DNA of 64,000 nt. It comes from a virus. Below, one piece after another: positions 7,798 to 15,332 of this stretch. Within the stretch, counting starts at the first letter, position 1. Every line of letters begins with the position of its first letter. The notes beneath the pieces were generated by a model. That model saw nothing but the letters and a program-made list of their open reading frames with translations. It did no database searches and was not told the origin of the DNA. The translations under genes and the position numbers were made by a program. Location of the stretch: positions 1-64,000 of IMG/VR virus record IMGVR_UViG_3300028920_000064, one strand, 5' to 3'.

Positions 7798-8379
7798 TTA
7801 ATAGTTTAACTCGTTATGTTTACTTGTCCAGTTTCTCTGCTCAGGAGGTATCCAGGGTATTCCCAGGAAATTGAAAAAATCATACTCCGTGTTAAAATGA
7901 GGTGGCTTCGTGCATCCCAGCTTTTTGTATTCAGGTTTGAGTTTCCATTGGGATCCTTTCTTCTCACATTCAGACTTGCGCCTCAATCCATCAGCAGTAC
8001 CACACCAACCGCGCCTGTTCCATGTGATAGCCAATTTGATATGACTGTATGCCGAAGATCCTGTCCGGATAGCCAGGATCCTACCGTAGTCATGTGGCTG
8101 TGCGATGTAAAGTTCTATCTGCACCTTGTCATTTGGATACTTAAACCGCTTTAGCCTGGGGCCATTGACTACCAGCCCGGGATATTTGTCATGGAAGAGA
8201 TTGTCAAGGCTGTTAAAGGGGTTTTCGATACAGACAATCTCAATATCTCCCACCTCTTTGTTCAGCCTCCGCACACTGCCGGCAATTTCACATTTCTGAG
8301 TGAATGGCTCAATCAGGGCCAGGAAGCGCCTTGCTATGTTCATAGCCTTTTCCAACTTGATCTTTTCTCCTGAACTCAT
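7798..8379 (-). CDS. PolX-type (pol beta-like) nucleotidyltransferase
   Basis: A 193-residue protein with a pol-beta family nucleotidyltransferase palm. AGSVRR is at about residues 33-38 and GDIEIV at 44-49, giving the catalytic Asp45-x-Glu47 pair. The third acidic position is probably Glu in KVQIELYIA. The end FLGIPWIPPEQRNW is the characteristic C-terminus of PolX-like domains. It lacks the 8-kDa lyase and helix-hairpin-helix domains of full PolX polymerases and is shorter than cellular enzymes (over 300 residues). It may fill gaps or add nucleotides during recombination. The start overlaps the winged-helix gene by ATGA. Activity is inferred from motifs only. Confidence 0.8.
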   Translation of the reverse strand: MSSGEKIKLEKAMNIARRFLALIEPFTQKCEIAGSVRRLNKEVGDIEIVCIENPFNSLDNLFHDKYPGLVVNGPRLKRFKYPNDKVQIELYIAQPHDYGRILAIRTGSSAYSHIKLAITWNRRGWCGTADGLRRKSECEKKGSQWKLKPEYKKLGCTKPPHFNTEYDFFNFLGIPWIPPEQRNWTSKHNELNY

Positions 8380-8669
8380 AGCCTCGTCTGTGTGATGATC
8401 AGCTGATACTCAAATAAGCCCTGGGTCCTGTCTCCCCTTCGCCTTTTGTTGAGGGTGTTCCCGCCAAACCTTTCTTTTCTTAAATGGCGGAGCTGGGCGC
8501 TTATGGATGCCTGGGGATCCCCGGTGATTTCTTCTATCTCGGAGAGGGTACGCCACCTGGAATCCTTCATACAGTCAAATACCCGGAGTATCTGGCCTGT
8601 AAGCCTAACCTTATCCAACTCAGGATCATAGTCAGGCCCGTCAAATCTTATTTCTCCTTGAATATCCAT
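8376..8669 (-). CDS. Winged-helix DNA-binding protein
   Basis: A 97-residue protein with a winged-helix pattern. LTGQILRVFDCMKDSRWRTL leads into EIEEITGDPQASISAQLRHLRK, a recognition-helix-like stretch, then a basic wing and a GLFEYQL strand at the end. This small family is frequent in phage replication clusters and probably binds DNA as a regulator or replication accessory. It overlaps the PolX-like gene by ATGA and follows the OB-fold gene directly. Confidence 0.7.
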   Translation of the reverse strand: MDIQGEIRFDGPDYDPELDKVRLTGQILRVFDCMKDSRWRTLSEIEEITGDPQASISAQLRHLRKERFGGNTLNKRRRGDRTQGLFEYQLIITQTRL

Positions 8670-8670
8670 G

Positions 8671-8976
8671 TTAATCCTGTTTTACACAAGTGGTGGCCTC
8701 AAGGTTAGTGTACCATCTTGGCTTACCATCGCTTTGCACCTGTTTGTTGCTATTGATAAACCAATCAACATTTACCCAGTCGTTAGGCCGGATGTTGTTA
8801 AGGAGATCCATGTTCTCGTTCATAAAATTGAACTGAACTTCCCTTCTGTACTTACCAAACACCCAAACCTCAAGGATTAAAATTCTCTTTTTTGTCTTGT
8901 CGCTGATGAATATGGGCATCCCGACCCAAACAACTTTCCCTGAAATGTTGAACTCATTTTTCTGTGTTTTCCCCAT
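8671..8976 (-). CDS. DUF3127-like OB-fold protein, putative single-strand DNA binder
   Basis: A 101-residue protein that starts at the ATG at 8976; a longer reading would need a TTG at 9009. The pattern FNISGKVVWVG..., LEVWVFGKYRREVQFNFMNE, RPNDWVNVDWFI and PRWYTNLEA matches the DUF3127 family of Bacteroidetes, which is thought to be OB-fold and SSB-like. In this operon, beside RecT, RusA and PolX-like genes, a single-stranded DNA-binding role is likely. It lacks the long acidic tail of bacterial SSB. Confidence 0.7.
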   Translation of the reverse strand: MGKTQKNEFNISGKVVWVGMPIFISDKTKKRILILEVWVFGKYRREVQFNFMNENMDLLNNIRPNDWVNVDWFINSNKQVQSDGKPRWYTNLEATTCVKQD

Positions 8977-9049
8977 CGTTACTGTCTTTAAGTGAGTTAT
9001 TAAAATCAATGATTGCCTGCTTTCTCTCTGAATAGTGGATTGTGTTCAT
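8954..9049 (-). CDS. Possible 31-residue peptide
   Basis: A short frame from the ATG at 9049, three bases after the rusA stop, ending 23 bases inside the OB-fold gene. It encodes a polar, charged peptide (MNTIHYSERKQAIIDFNNSL at the start). It would fill the only gap in this part of an otherwise tightly packed operon, but has no visible Shine-Dalgarno and no recognisable family. Confidence 0.25.
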   Translation of the reverse strand: MNTIHYSERKQAIIDFNNSLKDSNDGENTEK

Positions 9050-9051
9050 AG

Positions 9052-9489
9052 CTATTTGATTTGATTGATACGTGCGATTCTTATCCTAATGTATCCTTGC
9101 TCACCGTAGATCTTCTCATTGGCATTACTACATATCCGTGAGTCATCTTTCCAAAAAGTTCCGTTTAACGAGTCGGCCACAAACTTTTCCAGATTATCCA
9201 GGTCAGGCGTTCCGATGTGATACTTGGGTGCCACATCCCTCAGCAAGTGAGCGTTCGCCCCTGTCCTGTAATGGTTCTTTGGCCTGGCGAAGCAGAAGGT
9301 GATTGACACATGGAGTGGCTCATCGAATGGAACCTCTGGCTTATTCTTCATACACACGGCCAAGAAGTCAGCCTTGTCATTCTGTGAGGGATCATAGGTT
9401 CCCTTGAATTTCCCTTTCTGGAAGGATCGGTGCCTCTTTAATGCTTTGGGGTTCCCTGGTACGGTAAAGTCAATATCGTAGAAACTCAT
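9052..9489 (-). CDS. rusA: RusA-like Holliday junction resolvase
   Basis: A 145-residue RusA-family endonuclease, which cuts four-way DNA junctions as a dimer. The hallmark acidic residues are in TPDLDNLEKFV (Asp96 and Asp98, with Asn99 and Lys102) and WKDDSRI (Asp115, Asp116). The N-terminus has the usual FTVPGNPKALKR strand-turn. I start at the ATG at 9489, which has an AGGAG six bases upstream and an ATGA overlap with the preceding gene; a longer frame to 9633 has no such support. Length is close to the family norm (about 120-145). Confidence 0.88.
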   Translation of the reverse strand: MSFYDIDFTVPGNPKALKRHRSFQKGKFKGTYDPSQNDKADFLAVCMKNKPEVPFDEPLHVSITFCFARPKNHYRTGANAHLLRDVAPKYHIGTPDLDNLEKFVADSLNGTFWKDDSRICSNANEKIYGEQGYIRIRIARINQIK

Positions 9490-9788
9490 CTTTGCTCCTT
9501 TCCTATTACGGTTATCTCCTGTGGAATGAATGTTTTTATTACTCCGGATTTTATATGCTGGCAGATGGCCACCGTATACGAAACCGGATATCTCTGTTGA
9601 TGGTCGATCAGGATCTCGTATGTCAGGCCCCAATGAAGGAGGTAATAAAATACCTCTTCCATGTCTGGCTCCTGGTCCTTCTTTGTTTTCTTGGAGGGGT
9701 CAATAATATCCCCGTTTTTATCAAGCAAGTTTCCCTGGTCATCAATGACCGGTTCCATCACTTTTACTACTGTTTGCACTCTTGCCAT
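9486..9788 (-). CDS. Hypothetical protein upstream of rusA
   Basis: A 100-residue protein from the ATG at 9788. The first half is polar with a DxxGNxxDKNGDIIDPSKK stretch that could be a turn-rich or calcium-like loop. The second half (EVFYYLLHWGLTYEILIDHQ) is aromatic and mixed. No domain recognised. It overlaps the NUMOD1-like gene by 47 bases and rusA by ATGA. Confidence 0.55.
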   Translation of the reverse strand: MARVQTVVKVMEPVIDDQGNLLDKNGDIIDPSKKTKKDQEPDMEEVFYYLLHWGLTYEILIDHQQRYPVSYTVAICQHIKSGVIKTFIPQEITVIGKEQR

Positions 9789-10110
9789 AGTCCTCTTTGT
9801 TGATGAATTTCCAAATATACCCGCCCCCTGTACGTTTTCTTGGTGAAAGGGCCTCTGTGATGGTGCTATAAGGGATCTTGGTCCTCTTCGATGCTTCTGT
9901 AATACTATCAAATAACTTGATGGGCTTGCCGGTTGTGTGATCACATTGCATGACGGGTTTTCGCTTCCTGTTCTGCGATCTCCCTTCATCAAAGCCGGCA
10001 CCATAGGCAAAAATTAGAAACCTATAAACAGTCTCCTGGTCATCTTCCTTAATGATGCCAAGATCAAGCATATCAAGGATTATCTTGCCTGCCGCCCTTT
10101 CTGGTCTCAT
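9742..10110 (-). CDS. NUMOD1-like helix-turn-helix protein without nuclease domain
   Basis: A 122-residue protein. Residues 52-100 have the NUMOD1 pattern: VMQCDHTTGKPIKLFDSI, then a helix-turn-helix ITEASKRTKIPYSTITEAL, then GGGYIWKF. NUMOD1 domains usually form the DNA-binding part of homing endonucleases. Here there is no GIY-YIG or HNH catalytic part, and the first 50 residues are helical. It may be a remnant or a stand-alone DNA-binding protein. Overlaps both neighbours (ATGA upstream). Confidence 0.65.
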   Translation of the reverse strand: MRPERAAGKIILDMLDLGIIKEDDQETVYRFLIFAYGAGFDEGRSQNRKRKPVMQCDHTTGKPIKLFDSITEASKRTKIPYSTITEALSPRKRTGGGYIWKFINKEDYGKSANSSKSDGTGH

Positions 10111-10373
10111 TTGAATATTGATTTCAAAAAGCCGTGTAAATTGTGATAATCACCACGCTTGTTGATGGTAAGGTTATGATATCTCTTTGCCTGGGGGAAG
10201 ATGTCTAATGTGGTTTTACCATCTGAGATCCTGATCTGCCATTCCTGGATGTGCTTATGAGACAATCCATGATCCAGGGCGAATTTCAGTATCGCCTTGC
10301 TGTGGCGTTGCTGCCTGCCTCTCCGGATCTCCTTCCCTTTCTTTTTAAACTCTTTCCACTCTTCTGAGTCCAT
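10107..10373 (-). CDS. Conserved hypothetical phage protein
   Basis: An 88-residue basic protein. The first half is rich in Lys, Arg and Glu (EFKKKGKEIRRGRQQRHSKA). The second half, LDIFPQAKRYHNLTINKRGD, resembles a small uncharacterised phage family. It is ATGA-coupled to the NUMOD1-like gene and starts three bases after the YqaJ stop. Possibly nucleic-acid binding; function unknown. Confidence 0.6.
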   Translation of the reverse strand: MDSEEWKEFKKKGKEIRRGRQQRHSKAILKFALDHGLSHKHIQEWQIRISDGKTTLDIFPQAKRYHNLTINKRGDYHNLHGFLKSIFK

Positions 10374-10376
10374 AGC

Positions 10377-11477
10377 TTAGAAATTGTGATTTAGTTTTTC
10401 AAATTCCCTGTCAATGTAATCTTCGTCTGGCTTCTCTTTGGTTCGGTTATTAAAGGTCCTGTTCTTATATCCCTTCCTGAGTGACCAGTTCACCACTCCC
10501 AGCTTGCCGAAATCCACACTCTCAGCGCCATAGTTGCCCAGGAACTGTATAAATTTGTTCTTAATCCCTGTTCTCTCTTTTTCAATCCTGTTTCGGAAGG
10601 ACCTGAGAAAATTATCACGCTTGGCCAGGCTGTACATTTCAAGTGTACCATCAACCACCTCACGCTCCTTGACAAATTTCTCTTCCATGAATTCTGTATA
10701 AGCCTCAGAATCGTCCGGATCAGGCTCTACCCTCTGTATCTCAGCCTCCCATCTCTCACTCTCAGCCATATTACCCTGCATATCGGCCAAATTACGCTGT
10801 TCTATGGCTTTTTTACCCGGAACCACCCGATTGTACCAGAAAGCCTTTGATATGCTCAGGATCCTCTCAATAAGGGCCTCATCTCGCATAATCTTCTCCA
10901 CCTGTAAATACCCTCCATCGACAAGCATCGCTATCTCGGCATAATCAGTCTCCAAAATGGCCATATAAGTGTGAATCTGTGCAAGGTGATAGATCGGGAT
11001 CCCGTCCTCCCACATCTGGCTTGCCCAATAACTCATGTTCTTGCACTCAAGGATCCCCTCCATAATTAAAGGCTCTCCGGTGATCATGTTAAAACCTCCT
11101 TCGATGTTGATCACCCTATCCAGGGAACCAAACAGCCAGGGATATTTGGGATTTACAATATACCCGTTTACATTTCGGCATTTTCGCACAATCTTATTGT
11201 TGGTACAGTTGTCCACATATCCATCCTTAGTGCCATCGTAGTATTGCCACACCCGGGCGATGTTTTCCTCATTGGTCCTTCCCCAAAACATCCTCTCATT
11301 GTCCTCCCTGCGGGGTTCAATCGATCCAATCTTTTCGTGGAACAACCGGACAGCTGTATCATACTTGTTTATTCCCAATACGGTCCCCATCTCAGAACCG
11401 CCAATGCCATTCTGCCTGAATTCATACCACTCATCGGTATGATGGGGTATCATGTGTATTTGTAAATCCTTTCTCAT
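10377..11477 (-). CDS. YqaJ-type viral exonuclease
   Basis: A 366-residue YqaJ/lambda-exonuclease-like PD-(D/E)XK nuclease, expected to resect double-stranded ends 5' to 3' and load RecT. Motifs: WYEFRQNGIGGSEMGTVLGI near residues 17-36, the WGRTNEENIARVW acidic helix, SLDRVI (catalytic Asp), LECKN (the E-x-K core), and AQIHTYMAIL (Gln and Tyr support residues). The C-terminal third is charged and helical and longer than in minimal members. It starts at an ATG four bases after the preceding gene's stop. With recT it forms a Red-like recombination pair. Confidence 0.85.
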   Translation of the reverse strand: MRKDLQIHMIPHHTDEWYEFRQNGIGGSEMGTVLGINKYDTAVRLFHEKIGSIEPRREDNERMFWGRTNEENIARVWQYYDGTKDGYVDNCTNNKIVRKCRNVNGYIVNPKYPWLFGSLDRVINIEGGFNMITGEPLIMEGILECKNMSYWASQMWEDGIPIYHLAQIHTYMAILETDYAEIAMLVDGGYLQVEKIMRDEALIERILSISKAFWYNRVVPGKKAIEQRNLADMQGNMAESERWEAEIQRVEPDPDDSEAYTEFMEEKFVKEREVVDGTLEMYSLAKRDNFLRSFRNRIEKERTGIKNKFIQFLGNYGAESVDFGKLGVVNWSLRKGYKNRTFNNRTKEKPDEDYIDREFEKLNHNF

Positions 11478-11480
11478 TGA

Positions 11481-12044
11481 TCAGAAGTAAAAGCGGCTTT
11501 TCTTACGTTTTGGCATTTTCACATATCCCTTCTTTCTTTCCCCATAGTTCAGCGGGATCCCAAGATCAATACACGGCTCCCAATGCAGAATGTCGGTTCT
11601 TACAGCAATAGCAAACCTTTGCATTTTGATTGTAAAGCCCAACTCAAAAGACCAGGGATGATCAATGATCTTATTTCCGTCATATATATTGAGAGGATCA
11701 TATACCTCAAAACTTTTCGTAAAGTGCCGGTTCAGCCCGATGGATATGTCATGCTTATTCTCCATATAGTCCTTAATTGGTATCAATAAGCCGGCAGTGA
11801 TCTTCCAGTGATCCTTGAGTCCTGCCTGCCGATACAGATACCAGTTCCCATAGGTGACAGAGCCATAGGCTCCAACTTTCCAGAAATGCTGGTCATACCT
11901 CAACCCTATACCAAGATCCCAGGGCTGATGGGCCAGATAAACCGCATTAGGGGGTTTCTCACGGTCAAACGCGAAGAATTGACCTCTACCCTCCATTGAT
12001 AAGGAGAGAAATACTGCGACAATAACTGCTGTGGCTTGTCTCAT
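11481..12044 (-). CDS. Signal-peptide protein, likely small outer-membrane beta-barrel
   Basis: A 187-residue protein. From the ATG at 12044 it begins MRQATAVIVAVFLSLSMEG, a clear signal peptide, followed by alternating strands with aromatic residues: WDLGIGLRYDQHFWKVGAYG, then GNWYLYRQ, KITAGLLI, HDISIGLNRHF, WSFELGFTIKMQ, FAIAVRTDI, CIDLGIPL. This pattern suggests an outer-membrane beta-barrel of about eight strands, although it ends in a basic YVKMPKRKKSRFYF tail with a C-terminal Phe. A TTG at 12071 would put nine residues before the signal, so I prefer the ATG. A secreted or outer-membrane protein inside a replication operon could modify the host surface, for example superinfection exclusion; this is inference. 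Confidence 0.6.
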   Translation of the reverse strand: MRQATAVIVAVFLSLSMEGRGQFFAFDREKPPNAVYLAHQPWDLGIGLRYDQHFWKVGAYGSVTYGNWYLYRQAGLKDHWKITAGLLIPIKDYMENKHDISIGLNRHFTKSFEVYDPLNIYDGNKIIDHPWSFELGFTIKMQRFAIAVRTDILHWEPCIDLGIPLNYGERKKGYVKMPKRKKSRFYF

Positions 12045-12054
12045 GGCCTGTTGA

Positions 12055-12225
12055 TTAAGATTTGTCCTCAACAGGGGCTAGTAAGCACCGCTTTGCTGCC
12101 CTGATGCTTTTTCTGACCCCCTGCTTGGATTTCAGGATCTGAGATGTACATAGAACTTCTCCGTTCCGGGCGATCAATACCCAGTACCACTTTCCGTTGG
12201 TTGATCTTCTAATTTCAAACTTCAT
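12055..12225 (-). CDS. DUF1508 (YegP-like) mini-protein
   Basis: A 56-residue protein (MKFEIRRSTNGKWYWVLIAR at the N-terminus, then NGEVLCTSQILKSKQGVRKS). It matches a single DUF1508/YegP repeat: Phe-Glu-Ile-x-(Lys/Arg), Tyr-x-(Trp/Phe)-x-Leu-x-Ala-x-Asn-Gly, Ser-x-x-(Tyr/Leu)-x-(Ser/Asn)-Lys. The domain's function is unknown. It ends 11 bases before the signal-peptide protein's ATG and overlaps the next gene upstream by 11 bases. Confidence 0.75.
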   Translation of the reverse strand: MKFEIRRSTNGKWYWVLIARNGEVLCTSQILKSKQGVRKSIRAAKRCLLAPVEDKS

Positions 12226-12649
12226 TGTCTTGTGTTTTTGGTGGGTTAATATTCAGTTTTAAAGGTTCAATTGCGTTATAGATCCTCAACCAGATCCTCT
12301 GGATAACATCCTGCTGCATCTTCATTATCTCCAACGGGTGCATACCCTCTGTGGATATTGTATGAAACCACTCAGCATATATCTCCGTCAACATATCAGT
12401 TTGCGCCTCATGCTGTTCAATAAGTTTCTTCACTGCGGTGAATAAAGCGTTAAAATTGATCAGGTCTGATTCCAGCTGTTGCTTTTTGGCTTTTGCCCTA
12501 TCTTTCTCCCCTGGCTTCCATTTGTAGTCAGGATCCATAAACAGCAAACGGGCCTGCTTTACTCTTTCTTCCACAGGCGCTACATATAGTCTATGGAAAG
12601 CATCTAGCTGTTTTGCAGCTCCCCAATCGTTGACTTTCTTTTCATCCAT
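12215..12649 (-). CDS. Hypothetical helical protein
   Basis: A 144-residue, nearly all-helical protein with heptad-like Leu spacing (KKQQLESDLINFNALFTAVK). No signal peptide, cysteine motif or recognised domain. It overlaps the GroES-like gene by 8 bases and the DUF1508 gene by 11. Confidence 0.6.
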   Translation of the reverse strand: MDEKKVNDWGAAKQLDAFHRLYVAPVEERVKQARLLFMDPDYKWKPGEKDRAKAKKQQLESDLINFNALFTAVKKLIEQHEAQTDMLTEIYAEWFHTISTEGMHPLEIMKMQQDVIQRIWLRIYNAIEPLKLNINPPKTQDNEV

Positions 12650-12893
12650 ATACGAATACTATTTGTTCCTCAATGATAAAATGCTTTTCAATGCCTCGCT
12701 CAATGATCACGCTGGCCCCCTTCCTCCGGTATTGAACCCTGTCACCCTCCTGGACCAGTTCGCATCCTGGGCCACAAAACAGGACTTTGCCAATGTTCGG
12801 CTTATCCTTCATCACCGGATTGATTATTCCCGATTCAGTTTTCTCCGGATTGTCCTCCGGTGCAATCAGTATAGCTTTGCCTTGTAGTCTCAT
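12642..12893 (-). CDS. GroES/Cpn10-like co-chaperonin
   Basis: An 83-residue protein with the GroES fold pattern. The N-terminal strand AILIAPEDNPEKTESGII corresponds to the barrel and mobile loop, followed by IGKVLFCGPGC, QEGDRVQYRRKGASVIIE and a final EEQIVFVYG strand. It is about 12 residues shorter than GroES, mainly in the mobile loop and roof. Phage GroES homologues such as T4 gp31 help fold the major capsid protein with host GroEL. No groEL is present in the window, so it would partner host GroEL or act alone. Its location is the early operon, which fits production before capsid synthesis. Confidence 0.75.
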   Translation of the reverse strand: MRLQGKAILIAPEDNPEKTESGIINPVMKDKPNIGKVLFCGPGCELVQEGDRVQYRRKGASVIIERGIEKHFIIEEQIVFVYG

Positions 12894-12894
12894 G

Positions 12895-12999
12895 TTATGG
12901 TTTTATAAATAATTCCGGATGTTGCGAGCTAAAGAGTAGCCATAATATGATAATGATTACCAGTATTATTAGCGTCCAGTCTTTAGGCTTGTCTTTCAT
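12895..12999 (-). CDS. 34-residue single-pass membrane peptide
   Basis: A 34-residue peptide: a charged N-terminus (MKDKPKDW), a long hydrophobic run (TLIILVIIIILWLLF) and a short polar tail. It has an ATGA overlap with the preceding gene and a GGAGG just before the ATG. It ends two bases before the GroES-like start, so it neatly fills the gap. Small membrane peptides in phages often act as toxins, inhibitors or membrane-protein regulators; no role can be assigned here. Confidence 0.5.
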   Translation of the reverse strand: MKDKPKDWTLIILVIIIILWLLFSSQHPELFIKP

Positions 13000-13361
13000 T
13001 CCTCCTTTGGTTTGGTTAGTTGGATCATGGCTGCTTTGAACTCGCTTAAATTCATCCATTTAGTATCCCCCGCTATCGGTTTTGCATGAGTATAAAATGC
13101 TTTCTCTATCTCCCCCTCACTCAGAGTGGGCAAGGAAAGGGAGCAGAGGGCATTGGCAGCATCTTCCTTATTCCTGTTTGGGTCTTTAGAAAGCATATCA
13201 TACACAAACTTATCAAGCACTCCAATCACCTTATCCCTGTTGAGGGTGGGGTAAAGGGAGTCGATACGGGCGGCTATTTCTTCAATGTAAAAATCAGCAA
13301 TTACATCCTCCTGAAATTCATCATTAAACTGTCTTAGCGTTTCAATTATCTTGTCTTTCAT
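12996..13361 (-). CDS. Hypothetical helical protein
   Basis: A 121-residue acidic, mostly helical protein (MKDKIIETLRQFNDEFQEDV at the start). No domain recognised. It lies nine bases downstream of the primase-helicase stop and is ATGA-coupled to the membrane peptide. Its neighbours make a replication-accessory role possible but unproven. Confidence 0.6.
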   Translation of the reverse strand: MKDKIIETLRQFNDEFQEDVIADFYIEEIAARIDSLYPTLNRDKVIGVLDKFVYDMLSKDPNRNKEDAANALCSLSLPTLSEGEIEKAFYTHAKPIAGDTKWMNLSEFKAAMIQLTKPKEE

Positions 13362-13370
13362 AGGTGTTGG

Positions 13371-15332
13371 TTAAAATGGTAAATCATCATCCTGATCATC
13401 GTCAAAGATGGTCGGCTCAATGTGCTTATCCGGTTCCGATGCCGGTTTGTTCTTGCTCTCTACAACAGTGAATTGGCCCCAGGTACTCATTTCCATCTTC
13501 ACCCTGTCCTCATTGCCTGTCTCTTCAAAACGGATCTTCTCCGTCCGGACAATGGTGGGAGCCTTTTGTACGACCTCATATTTCTCATCGTCATCCAGTG
13601 CGGCCAGGTCAACCCCAAGCTCCATGGCCCTTTCACTTGTGATCTTCCTCATCTTGTACCGGTGGATGAGAACACCGTAATCTGCTTTCTCTTTCCATGC
13701 AGATGACCCCTTGATATCATACAATGAGGGCATCTTGTAGTTCTGCCCCGTCATCTCAATTTTCCTGGGATGTACAATAACATTGCCGAATACGTCCCAG
13801 TAATCGTTAAAATCAATCAGCTTATCCAGCTGCTCACTGATAAAGGCTGTCTCGCTCTGCCATTTTGGTTGCTGATGTTCAATCTTATTCCAGGCATCGA
13901 CCACATATCCGAAAATGTTCTCTGTCTTTTTCAGATAGATCAAGTACCTCTCAATAGCATCCAAAGTATTCACCTTACTTGGATCCACCTTGCCCCCAAA
14001 ACTCTCGTAGTTCAGTTTATCCGGAGATATTACAAAGAAATGCCTTTCTACAAAATTCATCGCCTTGCGATACATCTCATCGGTCATGCTGTTCTTCTGC
14101 CCCTTCCGGATGCTCATACCGGTTAATGACTCTGCGATCTTGGCATACTCCCTGGCTACTGGCCTGTTCTCAGGGGTAAACATCGCCCACTTTGCGTTGA
14201 GATCCGTGTTGTGCTGAATGAATTTAGTCAACCACCATCTCGTCCATACACTCTTCCCGGATCCAGGAACACCCGTGGTAAACTGGATGAGCTTCGGCTT
14301 TACGGTAAAAAGGTTGTCTACTTCCGGTACACCGATACCATATCCAGGAACAAAACCATCATTGCGAATCTTTTCCAGGTCCTCACGTACATGAGAGGCT
14401 TTGACAACACCTTTGATGGGAACTGATGAGGCATTAGCTATACAGTCTGCGACACCCTTCTTCCCCAATGCCGGCAGTTTTTTTTCCTCATTACCCATGA
14501 ACACCTCATTGATATCCTTGTATCCATTAGGATATCTGATGATCCTACACTTTTCCTTCCCCAGGATCATGGCCAGATGCCCCCTCAGCTTCACCCCGGG
14601 AGGATCTGCATCCACCGACAGGTAGAAAATATCGATATCCTTCAAAACGCTCAGGACATATTTGTCCTGCAGATAGGCGAACTCTTTATCAAAGTTCTTA
14701 CTGTTCAACGATGGTGCGCCCTGCGGTACGGAAACTGTATTGTTGTACCCACACTCTTTGTAGGTCAACATATCCCACTCACCCTCCGTTACAATCAATG
14801 TGTTATTCCTAAATCGGTTACCGCTATCATCGTGGGTCCGGATGTCTTGCAAACCAAAAGGGATGATCCTTGTGCCTAAATCCTTGTTCAGCTGTGTCCA
14901 CTTCGGGTATTTCGATCCTTTCTTCCAATCCAGGTCCAGGAACTTGACATTGACCAGGGTGAGATTCATAAAGTATGGAAATCCCAGGATCGTTGCCGGA
15001 CCCCTCTGTGATTCGTATAACTTGGCTCTTTTTGCGGTGTTCAATGAAATACCTCGTTTTTTGAGATATTCTCTCACCTTCAATGTGAACTGCTTCTGCT
15101 GTGATGGAATCTTGCTTTTCTCTCTCACCTGCTCATATCGATCCTGAGCATCCAGGTTTCCAGACCATCCACAATGATGACATTTATACCACCTGTTCCC
15201 CGGCTCATCATTTACCGTCAGGCATCTTGCCCCTTTATGCTTCTCCCTTTTATCATCGCATTCAGGACAAATAGTGGCATACCTTGACTGCCCAGCCCTT
15301 GTCTGGATCCCGAGATCTTCAAACTGCATCAT
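13371..15332 (-). CDS. TOPRIM primase / DnaB-like helicase
   Basis: A 653-residue bifunctional primase-helicase of the T7 gp4 type. A zinc ribbon at the N-terminus uses Cys22, Cys25, Cys51 and Cys54. The TOPRIM domain has VTEGEWDMLTYKECG near residue 180 (catalytic Glu) and YLSVDADPPG near 237 (Asp-x-Asp). The RecA-like helicase core has Walker A TGVPGSGKS near 352-360 and later VIVHPRK and GSSAWKEKAD segments typical of DnaB-family motor domains. An acidic C-terminal tail (DDDQDDDLPF) recalls T7 gp4, which uses its tail to bind the polymerase. It should unwind the fork and prime lagging strands. No replicative DNA polymerase gene is seen here, so the polymerase is from the host or lies outside the window. 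Confidence 0.88.
   Translation of the reverse strand: MMQFEDLGIQTRAGQSRYATICPECDDKREKHKGARCLTVNDEPGNRWYKCHHCGWSGNLDAQDRYEQVREKSKIPSQQKQFTLKVREYLKKRGISLNTAKRAKLYESQRGPATILGFPYFMNLTLVNVKFLDLDWKKGSKYPKWTQLNKDLGTRIIPFGLQDIRTHDDSGNRFRNNTLIVTEGEWDMLTYKECGYNNTVSVPQGAPSLNSKNFDKEFAYLQDKYVLSVLKDIDIFYLSVDADPPGVKLRGHLAMILGKEKCRIIRYPNGYKDINEVFMGNEEKKLPALGKKGVADCIANASSVPIKGVVKASHVREDLEKIRNDGFVPGYGIGVPEVDNLFTVKPKLIQFTTGVPGSGKSVWTRWWLTKFIQHNTDLNAKWAMFTPENRPVAREYAKIAESLTGMSIRKGQKNSMTDEMYRKAMNFVERHFFVISPDKLNYESFGGKVDPSKVNTLDAIERYLIYLKKTENIFGYVVDAWNKIEHQQPKWQSETAFISEQLDKLIDFNDYWDVFGNVIVHPRKIEMTGQNYKMPSLYDIKGSSAWKEKADYGVLIHRYKMRKITSERAMELGVDLAALDDDEKYEVVQKAPTIVRTEKIRFEETGNEDRVKMEMSTWGQFTVVESKNKPASEPDKHIEPTIFDDDQDDDLPF

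Noticed and set aside
9052-9633. Longer RusA start at 9633
   Set aside because: The extra 48 residues lie inside the upstream gene; the ATG at 9489 has a good AGGAG and ATGA overlap.
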